A stretch of DNA of 39,132 nt, taken from positions 1 through 39,132 of the forward strand of contig NZ_JASZYG010000032.1 in the NCBI RefSeq assembly GCF_030317105.1. Reading direction: 5' to 3'. A model generated the notes under the pieces. That model did not search any database. It saw nothing but the letters and a program-made list of their open reading frames with translations, and was not told the DNA's origin. Below are positions 7,541-15,463 of the stretch, one piece after another. The translations under genes and the position numbers were made by a program. Positions within the stretch are counted from its first letter, which is position 1, and each line of letters begins with the position of its first letter. The DNA is from Variovorax brevis (GTDB lineage Bacteria; Pseudomonadota; Gammaproteobacteria; Burkholderiales; Burkholderiaceae_C).

Positions 7541-8866
7541 ATGAACCAGGAAACGAGCCCACTGAACGAAACGCCCGCCGACCGGGCGATGTATTCGAAG
7601 ATCAACTGGCGCATCATGCCGCTGCTGCTGGCGGCCTACGTGGTCGCCTTCCTGGACCGCATCAACGTCGGCTACGCGCAGCTTCAGATGAAGGACACGC
7701 TGGCCTTCAGCGACGCGGTCTACGCCCTGGGTGCGGGCATCTTCTTCATCGGCTATTTGATCTTCGAGGTGCCGAGCAACCTGATGCTCGAGAAGATCGG
7801 CGTGCGCAAGACGCTGCTGCGCATCATGGTGTGCTGGGGCGGGGTGGCGGTGGCGATGATGTTCGTGCAGACACCGACGCAGTTCTACGTGCTGCGCTTC
7901 CTGCTCGGCGCCTTCGAGGCGGGCTTCACGCCCGGCGTGCTGCTGTACCTGACCTACTGGTATCCGCCGGCGCGGCGCGCCCGCATGATCGGGGTTTTCC
8001 TGCTCGGCGCCATCGTGGCGAGCCTGATTGCCGGGCCGTTGTCGGGCGCGATCATGAAGTACCTGCATGGCGCCAACGGCTGGCACGGCTGGCAATGGTT
8101 GTTCCTCGTGCAGGGCCTGCCCGCGCCGCTGCTGGGCATCGTGGCCTGGTACGTCCTGGCGGACAAGCCGGAGCAGGCCCCGTGGCTCAGCGCCGATCAA
8201 AAGGCTGCGCTGCGCCGGCAGCTCGATGCGGAAGGCCAGTCGGCGGGCAAGGCAGAGCATGCGTCCTTCGTCGACCTGCTGCGCGATTCCAAAGTCTGGG
8301 CGCTGGCGCTGGCCTATGTGCTGATCGTGGCGGGGACCTATTCGATCGTCTTCTGGACGCCGACCTTGATCAAGAGCTGGGGCGTCAGCGACATGCTGAA
8401 GATCGGCATCTATGCAGCACTGCCGCAGGTGTGCGCGATGTTCGGCGTGGTGCTGCTGGGCCGCAGCTCGGACCGGCGCCAGGAGCGGCGCTGGCATTTC
8501 ACTGGCGCTGCGCTGGTGGTGGTGGCGGGACTCTCGGTCATTGCACTGGCCAACGGCCATCTCGTTGCATCGATCGCAGGCCTGTGCGTGGCCGTGATGG
8601 GCATCGCCTCGCTGCCGCCGGTGTTTTTCGCCATCGTCTCCGAGTACCTGCCGCGGACTTCGGTGGCGGCCGGCATCGCGCTCGTCAGCAGCATCGGCAA
8701 CCTGGGCGGCGCCATCGCTCCGCCGGTGACCACCGCGATCAACGCTGCCACCGGCGGCACGGTGCACAGCCTGTACTTCGTGATGAGCGTCTACCTCGTG
8801 GCCTCGCTCATCGTGCTGGCTGTCTTCAGGCGGGCGACCCCCTCGCTTCACACCCGGGCGGCCTGA
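7541..8866 (+). CDS. MFS transporter, anion:cation symporter (ACS) type
   Basis: A 441-residue, 12-helix inner-membrane permease. The first helix carries LDRINVGYAQLQMK, the hallmark of the anion:cation symporter group, which imports organic anions such as tartrate, phthalate or hexuronates with protons. Other family marks are EVPSNLMLEKIG in helix 2 and GAFEAGFTPGVLLYLTYWYP in helix 4. The start is set by AAAGGAGACAAGAC ahead of the ATG. It sits between the LacI regulator and the HisD-like dehydrogenase, so it probably brings in that enzyme's substrate or a close precursor. The substrate is likely a small hydroxylated anion, by family and context only. Confidence 0.92.
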   Translation: MNQETSPLNETPADRAMYSKINWRIMPLLLAAYVVAFLDRINVGYAQLQMKDTLAFSDAVYALGAGIFFIGYLIFEVPSNLMLEKIGVRKTLLRIMVCWGGVAVAMMFVQTPTQFYVLRFLLGAFEAGFTPGVLLYLTYWYPPARRARMIGVFLLGAIVASLIAGPLSGAIMKYLHGANGWHGWQWLFLVQGLPAPLLGIVAWYVLADKPEQAPWLSADQKAALRRQLDAEGQSAGKAEHASFVDLLRDSKVWALALAYVLIVAGTYSIVFWTPTLIKSWGVSDMLKIGIYAALPQVCAMFGVVLLGRSSDRRQERRWHFTGAALVVVAGLSVIALANGHLVASIAGLCVAVMGIASLPPVFFAIVSEYLPRTSVAAGIALVSSIGNLGGAIAPPVTTAINAATGGTVHSLYFVMSVYLVASLIVLAVFRRATPSLHTRAA

Positions 8867-8898
8867 GGCCGCGACATCTTCAACCACACAGAAAGACC

Positions 8899-10182
8899 AT
8901 GATCCAAGTCATCAAGAGCGGCCAGACGGCCCAGGCCAAGGCCGGCAACCAGGCGCAAGTGCGCGCCACCGTCGAAGGCATCCTCGGCGACATCGAGCAG
9001 CGCGGCGACGCCGCGGTGCGCGAGTACTCGCAGAAGTTCGACCAGTGGGCGCCCGAGAGCTTCCGACTCACCCAGGCGCAGATCGATGCATGCATCGCCG
9101 GCCTGCCCGCACAGACGCTGGAAGACATCCGTTTCGCGCAAACCCAGATCCGCCGCTTCGCCGAGATCCAGAAGGCCTCGATGCACGACGTCGAAGTCGA
9201 GACGCTGCCGGGCGTGGTGCTGGGGCATCGCAACATCCCGGTCAACTCGGTGGGCTGCTACATCCCCGGCGGCAAGTACCCGTTGATCGCCAGTGCGCAC
9301 ATGAGCGTGCTCACCGCCAAGGTGGCCGGCGTCAAGCGCGTGATCGCCGCCGCGCCGCCTTTCGAGGGCAAGCCCTGCCCCGAGATCGTGGCCGCCATGC
9401 ACCTGGCCGGCGCCGACGAGATCTACTGCCTGGGCGGTGTGCAGGCGGTCGCGGCGATGGCCATCGGCACCGAGAGCATCGCCAGCGTCGACATGATCGT
9501 CGGGCCCGGCAATGCCTACGTGGCCGAGGCCAAGCGCCAGCTCTACGGCCGCGTCGGCATCGACCTGTTCGCCGGCCCCACCGAGACGATGGTGATCTGC
9601 GACGACACCGTGGATGCGGAACTGGTCGCGGTCGACCTGCTGGGCCAGGCCGAGCACGGCCCGACCTCGCCGGCCTACTGCGTGACGACGAGCAAGAAGA
9701 TCGCGCAGGAACTCCCCGCCGCGATCGAGAAAGTGCTCCAGCGCCTCGACACCGCGCCGGTGGCCAGCGTCGCCTGGCGCGACCATGGCGAGATCCACCT
9801 GTGCGACACCGACGAGGAGGCGCTGCAGGTGGCCGAGCGCCTGTGCTCCGAGCACGTGCAGGTGATGACGAAGGACCCGGACTGGTACCTGCAGCGCATG
9901 ACGCGCTACGGCGCGCTCTTCCTCGGGCCGCGCACCAACGTGAGCTATGGCGACAAGGTCATCGGCACCAACCACACGCTGCCCACGATGGGGGCGGGCC
10001 GCTACACCGGCGGCCTGTGGGTCGGCAAGTTCATCAAGACGCACACGTACCAGCGCGTGCTCACCGACGAGGCGAGCGTGATGGTCGGCGAGTACTGCTC
10101 GCGCCTGTGCGGCTACGAGCACATGTCCGGCCACAAGGAGCAGGCGGACATCCGCGTGCGCCGCCTGAAGGCCGAGGCCTGA
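8899..10182 (+). CDS. Histidinol dehydrogenase-family oxidoreductase, probable catabolic paralogue (HpsN-like)
   Basis: A 427-residue HisD-fold, zinc- and NAD-dependent dehydrogenase that oxidises an alcohol in two steps to a carboxylate. All catalytic residues of HisD have counterparts: zinc ligands Gln250, His253, Asp352, His412 and the catalytic pair Glu318-His319. The histidinol-binding stretch differs: after GTNHTLPT the sequence is MGAGRYTGGLWVGKF instead of the usual HisD form, a change expected in paralogues such as sulfopropanediol dehydrogenase HpsN. Context (LacI, MFS, thioesterase, sulfatase; no other his gene) also argues against histidine synthesis. The ATG at 8899, 32 bases after the MFS stop, is preceded by AGAAAG. 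The frame is open back through the MFS gene, but that extension is antiphase to it and rejected. Actual substrate unknown. Confidence 0.85.
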   Translation: MIQVIKSGQTAQAKAGNQAQVRATVEGILGDIEQRGDAAVREYSQKFDQWAPESFRLTQAQIDACIAGLPAQTLEDIRFAQTQIRRFAEIQKASMHDVEVETLPGVVLGHRNIPVNSVGCYIPGGKYPLIASAHMSVLTAKVAGVKRVIAAAPPFEGKPCPEIVAAMHLAGADEIYCLGGVQAVAAMAIGTESIASVDMIVGPGNAYVAEAKRQLYGRVGIDLFAGPTETMVICDDTVDAELVAVDLLGQAEHGPTSPAYCVTTSKKIAQELPAAIEKVLQRLDTAPVASVAWRDHGEIHLCDTDEEALQVAERLCSEHVQVMTKDPDWYLQRMTRYGALFLGPRTNVSYGDKVIGTNHTLPTMGAGRYTGGLWVGKFIKTHTYQRVLTDEASVMVGEYCSRLCGYEHMSGHKEQADIRVRRLKAEA

Positions 10183-10186
10183 GGCG

Positions 10187-10684
10187 ATGGCCAAGCCGAT
10201 TCCGGAAGGCCGCAGCGCCTATCGCTACTTCCGCGACATCACCACGCGGTGGATGGACAACGACGTCTACGCGCACGTCAACAACGTCGTCTACTACAGC
10301 TGGTTCGACACGGTGGTCAATGCCTGGCTGCTGGAACGCAAGGTGCTTGATTTCGAGCGCAGCCCCACCGTGGGACTGGTGGTCGAGACGGGTTGCAACT
10401 ATTTCTCGTCCATCGCCTTTCCGGACATCGTGCGTGCCGGACTGCGCGTGGCGCAACTGGGAACTTCGAGCGTGCGCTACGAGGTGGGCCTGTTCGCCAA
10501 CGATGGGCAGCAGGCCGCGGCGCAGGGCCACTTCCTCCACGTCTACGTCGACCGCCTGACGCGCCGCCCGGTGCCCCTGCCGCCGGCGTTGCGTCGCGCG
10601 CTCGAGACCATCGAAGCGACCACCGACGCCGATGCCGTTGGCGCCATGCCGCTTGAGCAGCCAGCCGACGCCTTGCGCGCCTGA
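10187..10684 (+). CDS. Acyl-CoA thioesterase, 4HBT hotdog family
   Basis: A 165-residue single-hotdog thioesterase. The family motif is complete: Asp24, Asp26, His30, Asn32 in WMDNDVYAHVNN, followed by the YYSWFD helix. Such enzymes hydrolyse acyl-CoA or hydroxybenzoyl-CoA-type thioesters in the cytoplasm. It begins 4 bases after the HisD-like stop, so the two are translated from one message. Its role beside a HisD-like dehydrogenase is not obvious; it may release a CoA-bound acid made in the same pathway. The C-terminal 30 residues are low-complexity and probably not part of the fold. Confidence 0.88.
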   Translation: MAKPIPEGRSAYRYFRDITTRWMDNDVYAHVNNVVYYSWFDTVVNAWLLERKVLDFERSPTVGLVVETGCNYFSSIAFPDIVRAGLRVAQLGTSSVRYEVGLFANDGQQAAAQGHFLHVYVDRLTRRPVPLPPALRRALETIEATTDADAVGAMPLEQPADALRA

Positions 10685-10726
10685 GGCCGCAACGCATTCG
10701 TGCAATCCATTCCAACGGAGACATTC

Positions 10727-12328
10727 ATGATCAAGAACATCAGGCGGGTGCTGGCCGCAGCCGGTGCAGCGTGCGCACTGCTTGCGCTGGCGCCGGCGCA
10801 AGCCCAGACGCCAAAACAACCCAACATCCTCGTCATCTGGGGCGACGACATCGGCTGGCAGAACGTGAGCGCCTACGGCATGGGCACCATGGGCTACACC
10901 ACGCCGAACCTCGACCGCATCGGCGCCGAGGGCATCCGCTTCACCGACCACTACGGCCAGCCCTCGTGCACGGCAGGCCGCGCGGCCTTCATCACCGGCC
11001 AATACCCGATCCGCTCGGGCATGACCACGGTGGGCCAGCCGGGCGACAAGCTCGGCCTGCAGGCCGCCTCGCCCAGCCTCGCCGAAGTGCTGAAGTCGGC
11101 GGGCTACCGCACCGGCCAGTTCGGCAAGAACCACCTGGGCGACAACAATGCGCACCTGCCGACCGTGCACGGCTTCGACGAGTTCTTCGGCAACCTGTAC
11201 CACCTCAACACCGAGGAACAGAACGAATACGGCGACTACCAGAACTTCGCCAAGAACTACCCCGGCGGCCCGGCGGCGTTCGCGAAGAAATTCCAGACGC
11301 GCGGCGTGCTGCACACCTGGGCGACCGGGCAGGACAACCCGACGGTCGATCCGCGCTTCGGCGCCGTCGGCAAGCAGAAGATCGAAGACACCGGCCCGCT
11401 CACGATGAAGCGCATGGAGGATTTCGACGGCGGCGAGGTCATTCCCAAGGCGATGGACTTCATGCGCAACTCGAAGAAGGAGGGCAAGCCCTTCTTCGTC
11501 TGGCTCAACACCAGCCGCATGCACCTGTACACGCGCCTTGGCGAGAAGTGGGACCACGCCGCCGCGAAGTACACGCATGAAGACGACAGCCACGGCAGCG
11601 GCATGCTGCAGCATGACCACGACATCGGCCAGGTGCTCGACTTCCTCAAGAAGAGCGGCATGGAGGACAACACCATCGTCTGGTATTCCACCGACAACGG
11701 GCCTGAGCATTCGTCATGGCCGGATGGCGCGACGACGCCCTTCCGCGGCGAGAAGATGACGACCTACGAAGGGGGAGTGCGCGTGATCTCGATGCTGCGC
11801 TGGCCGGGCGTGATCAAGCCGGGGCAGATCAAGAACGGCATCCAGTCGCACCAGGACATGTTCACGAGCTTTGCTGCCGCTGCCGGCGTGCCGGATGTGG
11901 CCGAGCAGATGAAGACGCAGAAGAAGCAATACATCGACGGCGTCAACAACCTCGACTACTGGACCGGCAAGTCGCCCGTCAGCGCGCGCAACAGCCTCTT
12001 CTACTACATCGAGGGCAAGCTCACTGCCGTGCGCATGGGCCCGTGGAAGATGCATTTCTCGACCAAGGAGGACTACTACGCGCAGGTCGTGCCGCGCTTC
12101 GCACCGCTGATGTTCAACCTGCGCAGCGATCCGTTCGAGAGCTACGACAGCAAGGATTCGTACGGCCACCTGATCCAGAAGAATTCATGGATCGCGGGCC
12201 CTATGGGCGAACTCATCGGTGCGCACCTCAAGACGCTGGCGGAATACCCGCCGGTGCAGGCCGCGAAGTCCTTCGACCGGTCGAATCCGGTGCAGGACTT
12301 CCTTCAGGGCCTCAAGCGGCAGCCATGA
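10727..12328 (+). CDS. Exported arylsulfatase (type I sulfatase)
   Basis: A 533-residue sulfatase with a signal peptide (about 1-26, cut after AQA), so it acts in the periplasm. Metal ligands begin at Asp40-Asp41 (GDDIGW). The formylglycine site is Cys81 in CTAGR, a C-x-A-x-R variant of the usual C-x-P-x-R; Lys134 and His136 are in GKNHLG and a DNG motif lies near residue 332. Type I sulfatases hydrolyse sulfate esters and need a formylglycine-generating enzyme, not seen here. The start at 10727 is set by CGGAGACATTC; an upstream in-frame ATG at 10700 would spoil the signal peptide. It is last in the LacI unit, so a sulfated compound may be the true inducer or substrate of the operon, which is inference. 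Confidence 0.88.
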   Translation: MIKNIRRVLAAAGAACALLALAPAQAQTPKQPNILVIWGDDIGWQNVSAYGMGTMGYTTPNLDRIGAEGIRFTDHYGQPSCTAGRAAFITGQYPIRSGMTTVGQPGDKLGLQAASPSLAEVLKSAGYRTGQFGKNHLGDNNAHLPTVHGFDEFFGNLYHLNTEEQNEYGDYQNFAKNYPGGPAAFAKKFQTRGVLHTWATGQDNPTVDPRFGAVGKQKIEDTGPLTMKRMEDFDGGEVIPKAMDFMRNSKKEGKPFFVWLNTSRMHLYTRLGEKWDHAAAKYTHEDDSHGSGMLQHDHDIGQVLDFLKKSGMEDNTIVWYSTDNGPEHSSWPDGATTPFRGEKMTTYEGGVRVISMLRWPGVIKPGQIKNGIQSHQDMFTSFAAAAGVPDVAEQMKTQKKQYIDGVNNLDYWTGKSPVSARNSLFYYIEGKLTAVRMGPWKMHFSTKEDYYAQVVPRFAPLMFNLRSDPFESYDSKDSYGHLIQKNSWIAGPMGELIGAHLKTLAEYPPVQAAKSFDRSNPVQDFLQGLKRQP

Positions 12329-12341
12329 AAGCGCCGGCGGG

Positions 12342-12359
12342 CGCCGTGTGAACACGGCG
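12342..12359 (+). terminator. Hairpin after sulfatase
   Basis: CGCCGTG (12342-12348) and CACGGCG (12353-12359) form a perfect 7-bp stem with a TGAA loop, 13 bases past the sulfatase stop; a pyrimidine-rich CCTCCCTTTTCC stretch follows. It is a plausible end of the LacI operon before the MscS gene. Confidence 0.5.
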
Positions 12360-12478
12360 ACATCCTCCCTTTTCCCCGTAGGCAGTCGACGTGGTCCTCG
12401 CTACCATCACGGCCACCGGGGCGTGGCGCACCGTTGCAAGCTGCCCTTGGCGCCAACAAGTGAACAAGAGGGACGATC

Positions 12479-14146
12479 ATGGGATGCATCAAAGGGACAC
12501 TTGCGATCGTGCTTGTGACCGGTCTTCTCGCGCTCGGCAGCGCCTGTGCGCAGGCGGCGGAATCGTCCGTTGCGCCCGGCACCTCCGGAGCGGCGCCCCA
12601 GTCCCTTTCCAGCGCGGCTGCACAGGCGGACGAACCGGCCACCTTGCGGATCCTCAATCGCGAAGTGCTGACCATGCGCGCGCGCCTGGCCGGTGCGACT
12701 CCGCAGGCGCGCGTGCGCCGCGCACGCGAGCGGGTGGAGGCACTTCCGGACGCGGCCGTCGACATGCCCGTGAACCGGATTTCCTTCAGCATCGGCGAGG
12801 TGCACGGCGTGCAGTTCCTGCTCGGCGACTTGCCGCTTTTCTCGGTGCTGGATGGCGACGTCGACATCGAAGGAAGTGATGGACGCAAGGGTTTCGATGC
12901 ACTGGTCGAACGGACCCAGACCCGGCTGGAGGAGATTCGCACCGCCTGGCGCCAGACGCGCAGCACGCCGTTGCTCCTGCAGGGCCTGCTGAGCAGCGCC
13001 ATCGCCTCCCTGGTGCTCGGACTCCTGACCTGGATCGTCTATCGCGTCAGCGCAAAGGCTGTCGTGTGGACGGAGAACAAGCGCGACGTGCTGGCTGCAC
13101 GCTATCCGTACGTGGACTGGCGCGAATTCCTTGCGCGACTCGCCGTCGGCATCGTGCAGATCGTGCAATGGATCGTCCTGCTCACGCTCGGCTACTTGTG
13201 GGTGCATCACGTGCTCAACAGCTTCGTCGCGACGGCACCGCTCGCGCAGAGTCTGGGGAACTGGCTCGTGGGCAAGCTCGCATGGCTGGGTGAAGGCACG
13301 GTGGAAAGCCTTCCCGGCCTCGTCACCGTTTTCATCGTGCTCATGCTGACGCGCGTCCTCGTCGACGTGCTCGGCTACTTCTTCGACGCCGTGCAGAAGG
13401 GGCGCCTGCGATTGCCGCTCTTTCACGTGGAGACTGTCCCGGCCACGCGCCGGATATTCAGCCTGTTCGCCTGGGCGTTGGGAATCGCCATCGCCTACCC
13501 ATTCCTGCCGGGATCGAGCAGTGACGTGTTCAAGGGGCTGTCCGTGCTGTTCGGTGTGATGCTCACACTCGGCTCCACGGGGCTTGTCACCCAGGCGATG
13601 AGCGGACTCGTTGTCGTCTACTCGCGTTCATTGCACAGGGGTGATTTTGTCGAGATCAATGGTGTGCAAGGCGTGGTGACCGAGGTCGCCTCCCTCGCCA
13701 CCAAAATCGTCAATGTCCGCAATGAAGAGATCACCATTCCGAATTCGGTCGTGATCTCGAATTCGATCCACAACTACTCGAAGCTTGCTGGCTCGCAGGG
13801 CACCTTGCTCACCGCGAAAGTCACGATTGGCTACGACACGCCCTGGCGCCAGGTCCACGAACTCCTGATCGGTGCCGCGCAAAAGACCATCGGTGTGCGC
13901 ACCACGCCGACTCCCTATGTCTATCAGCGTGCACTGTCGGATTTCTATGTCGAGTACGAATTGTTTGTCAGCATCGACAAACCGCTGGAACGCATTCCGA
14001 TCCAGTCCGCCCTGCACGCGAGCATCCAGGATGAGTTCAACGAATTCGGGGTGCAGATCATGTCTCCGCACTTCCTGTCGCAGCCGCCTCAAGCGGTCAT
14101 CGTGGAAAAAGGCCGGTGGTACGAGGCGCCTGCGCGCCGGCCCTGA
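12479..14146 (+). CDS. MscS-family mechanosensitive ion channel
   Basis: A 555-residue inner-membrane protein with a signal peptide (about 1-28), a periplasmic domain to about 160, membrane helices near 165-188, 220-245, 278-305 and 322-342, then the MscS core. The pore helix and beta domain are recognisable in GSTGLVTQAMSGLVVVYS, the RGDFVEINGVQGVV motif and EITIPNSVVISNSIHNYS. Family members open under membrane tension and protect against osmotic downshock; larger forms like this are YnaI/MscM-like. It stands alone between a hairpin and a convergent gene, and shows no functional link to the catabolic units. The ATG at 12479 follows GAGGGACGATC. Confidence 0.9.
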   Translation: MGCIKGTLAIVLVTGLLALGSACAQAAESSVAPGTSGAAPQSLSSAAAQADEPATLRILNREVLTMRARLAGATPQARVRRARERVEALPDAAVDMPVNRISFSIGEVHGVQFLLGDLPLFSVLDGDVDIEGSDGRKGFDALVERTQTRLEEIRTAWRQTRSTPLLLQGLLSSAIASLVLGLLTWIVYRVSAKAVVWTENKRDVLAARYPYVDWREFLARLAVGIVQIVQWIVLLTLGYLWVHHVLNSFVATAPLAQSLGNWLVGKLAWLGEGTVESLPGLVTVFIVLMLTRVLVDVLGYFFDAVQKGRLRLPLFHVETVPATRRIFSLFAWALGIAIAYPFLPGSSSDVFKGLSVLFGVMLTLGSTGLVTQAMSGLVVVYSRSLHRGDFVEINGVQGVVTEVASLATKIVNVRNEEITIPNSVVISNSIHNYSKLAGSQGTLLTAKVTIGYDTPWRQVHELLIGAAQKTIGVRTTPTPYVYQRALSDFYVEYELFVSIDKPLERIPIQSALHASIQDEFNEFGVQIMSPHFLSQPPQAVIVEKGRWYEAPARRP

Positions 14147-14186
14147 GGATGCCAGTGGTTGTGGTCGCCACGGACTCCCGACCCGG

Positions 14187-15218
14187 TCATCCCTGGTTCC
14201 AGACCTTGTCGAAGTAGGCCGGGATCTCGTTGCTCAACTGCTTCAGGAACGCTGGCCGATCAAAGCCCGCAGGATCGGCCCCGACGTCGCCATCAGGCGT
14301 CGGAATGGGCATGCCAGGGATGTCCATGAACGCGTAGTGCCATGCGTTGGGAACGCGGCGGAGTTCCACCCCGGGAACGTTCCGGGCGATCCACCCGGCA
14401 TGAAAGCGCGGGACCAGATAGCGGTCCAGTTCGGCTACGTAGACCAGGGTCGGGACCTGGATCGAGGCCAGCGATCGCGCCGAAATGACGGCGCCCAGCG
14501 GCGATAGCGCGACGACCGCGCGAACGCGGCTGTCCGCCAGTGCCGGCCCCGCTTCATCCGCCAACTCGGGCTTGGTCACTGCCGGCGCTCCCGTGCGGCC
14601 CACGCTGCAGAGGATCGGATCGTCCGCGCGCTCAGTCGCGCAATGCGTGGCGAGGCGTTGCGGCTCGGGCTGTCCCCCTGCCAGCGCCAATACCGTGTAG
14701 CCACCTGCCGAATGCCCGACTGCGCCTACGCGTGGCCCCTTGGTGTCGCGTGCGATGCGGTCCTTCCAGGCAGGGTCTTGCAGCAGCGCATCGATCACAC
14801 GCGAGGCCTGTTGCGGGCGCGCGGTGAAGTAGCGGGCAGGGCCCTTCGCGAGCAGCGAATTGTCCTGCCAGTTGTCGCCGGGATGGCGCAGCGCGGCAAC
14901 CAGGTAGCCGTCGCGTGCCAGCGCTTCAGCCAGGCTGGTGTGTCCCAGCTCTGACCCGCCGTGTCCATGACTCAGGACGATCAAGCCCTTCACTTGCGCG
15001 TCAGGTGTGCCTCCCATCGCGGCATGGACCGTGAACGGCCCCATCACGACGGTTCGCTCGGGCGCTTGAGTGGGGTAGAACAAGGCGACTGGAATGGACT
15101 CGGGATCCGCAGGTACGCCGGGAACGCTGACAGTTCGAAAGCCTGCCTGGCTTGCCAGGACCTCGATGGACAGAAGCAGGCCCAGGGCCAGGAGCAAACC
15201 GCTTTTTCTGATACGCAT
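14187..15218 (-). CDS. Exported alpha/beta hydrolase, dienelactone hydrolase-like (COG4188 type)
   Basis: A 343-residue serine hydrolase with a signal peptide (about 1-25), hence periplasmic. Catalytic triad seen: Ser170 in GHSAGGY, Asp265 in AELDRYLVP and His294 in NAWHYAFMD; the oxyanion motif SHGHGG is at 83-88. The family includes predicted dienelactone hydrolases and PAF-acetylhydrolase-like esterases; substrate unknown. The start at 15218 is chosen for GAGGATC 8 bases upstream and because it begins the signal peptide; the frame stays open upstream without a better start. It is convergent with the MscS gene (40-base gap) and lies 245 bases after the DUF1254 gene in the same direction. 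Confidence 0.85.
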   Translation of the reverse strand: MRIRKSGLLLALGLLLSIEVLASQAGFRTVSVPGVPADPESIPVALFYPTQAPERTVVMGPFTVHAAMGGTPDAQVKGLIVLSHGHGGSELGHTSLAEALARDGYLVAALRHPGDNWQDNSLLAKGPARYFTARPQQASRVIDALLQDPAWKDRIARDTKGPRVGAVGHSAGGYTVLALAGGQPEPQRLATHCATERADDPILCSVGRTGAPAVTKPELADEAGPALADSRVRAVVALSPLGAVISARSLASIQVPTLVYVAELDRYLVPRFHAGWIARNVPGVELRRVPNAWHYAFMDIPGMPIPTPDGDVGADPAGFDRPAFLKQLSNEIPAYFDKVWNQG

Positions 15219-15463
15219 GATGGAGATCCTCGGAGGAAGTTGCCCGGATGCCGGGTTGCTGGAAGCGCCATCGTCATGGCGCGACGTCCTGCGCGCCACT
15301 GCAATGGGACGAAGCACCAGAAAGAGGGCGTCAAATGCAGGTGCGCAGCGGGAACGCGAATCCGCCGCTCGCCTTCGCTGCGGCGCGACACGGCGGCATG
15401 CCTTCCGGCTGCGTATCGGGCAGGCGTCATCTCGCCTTGGCGAGCCGGTGCAGCCCGCAGCGT
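15219..15463. other. Intergenic region, no gene seen
   Basis: These 245 bases between two leftward genes hold no ORF with protein-family character and no strong hairpin. The promoter of the hydrolase at 14187-15218 may lie here; I could not place it. Confidence 0.5.

Noticed and set aside
7411..8898. Extension of the HisD-like frame back through the MFS gene
   Set aside because: Out of frame with a clear transporter; the HisD family N-terminus starts at 8899.
8899..10182. Histidine biosynthesis gene hisD
   Set aside because: Catalytic residues fit, but the substrate loop after GTNHTLPT differs and no his genes are adjacent; a catabolic paralogue is more likely.
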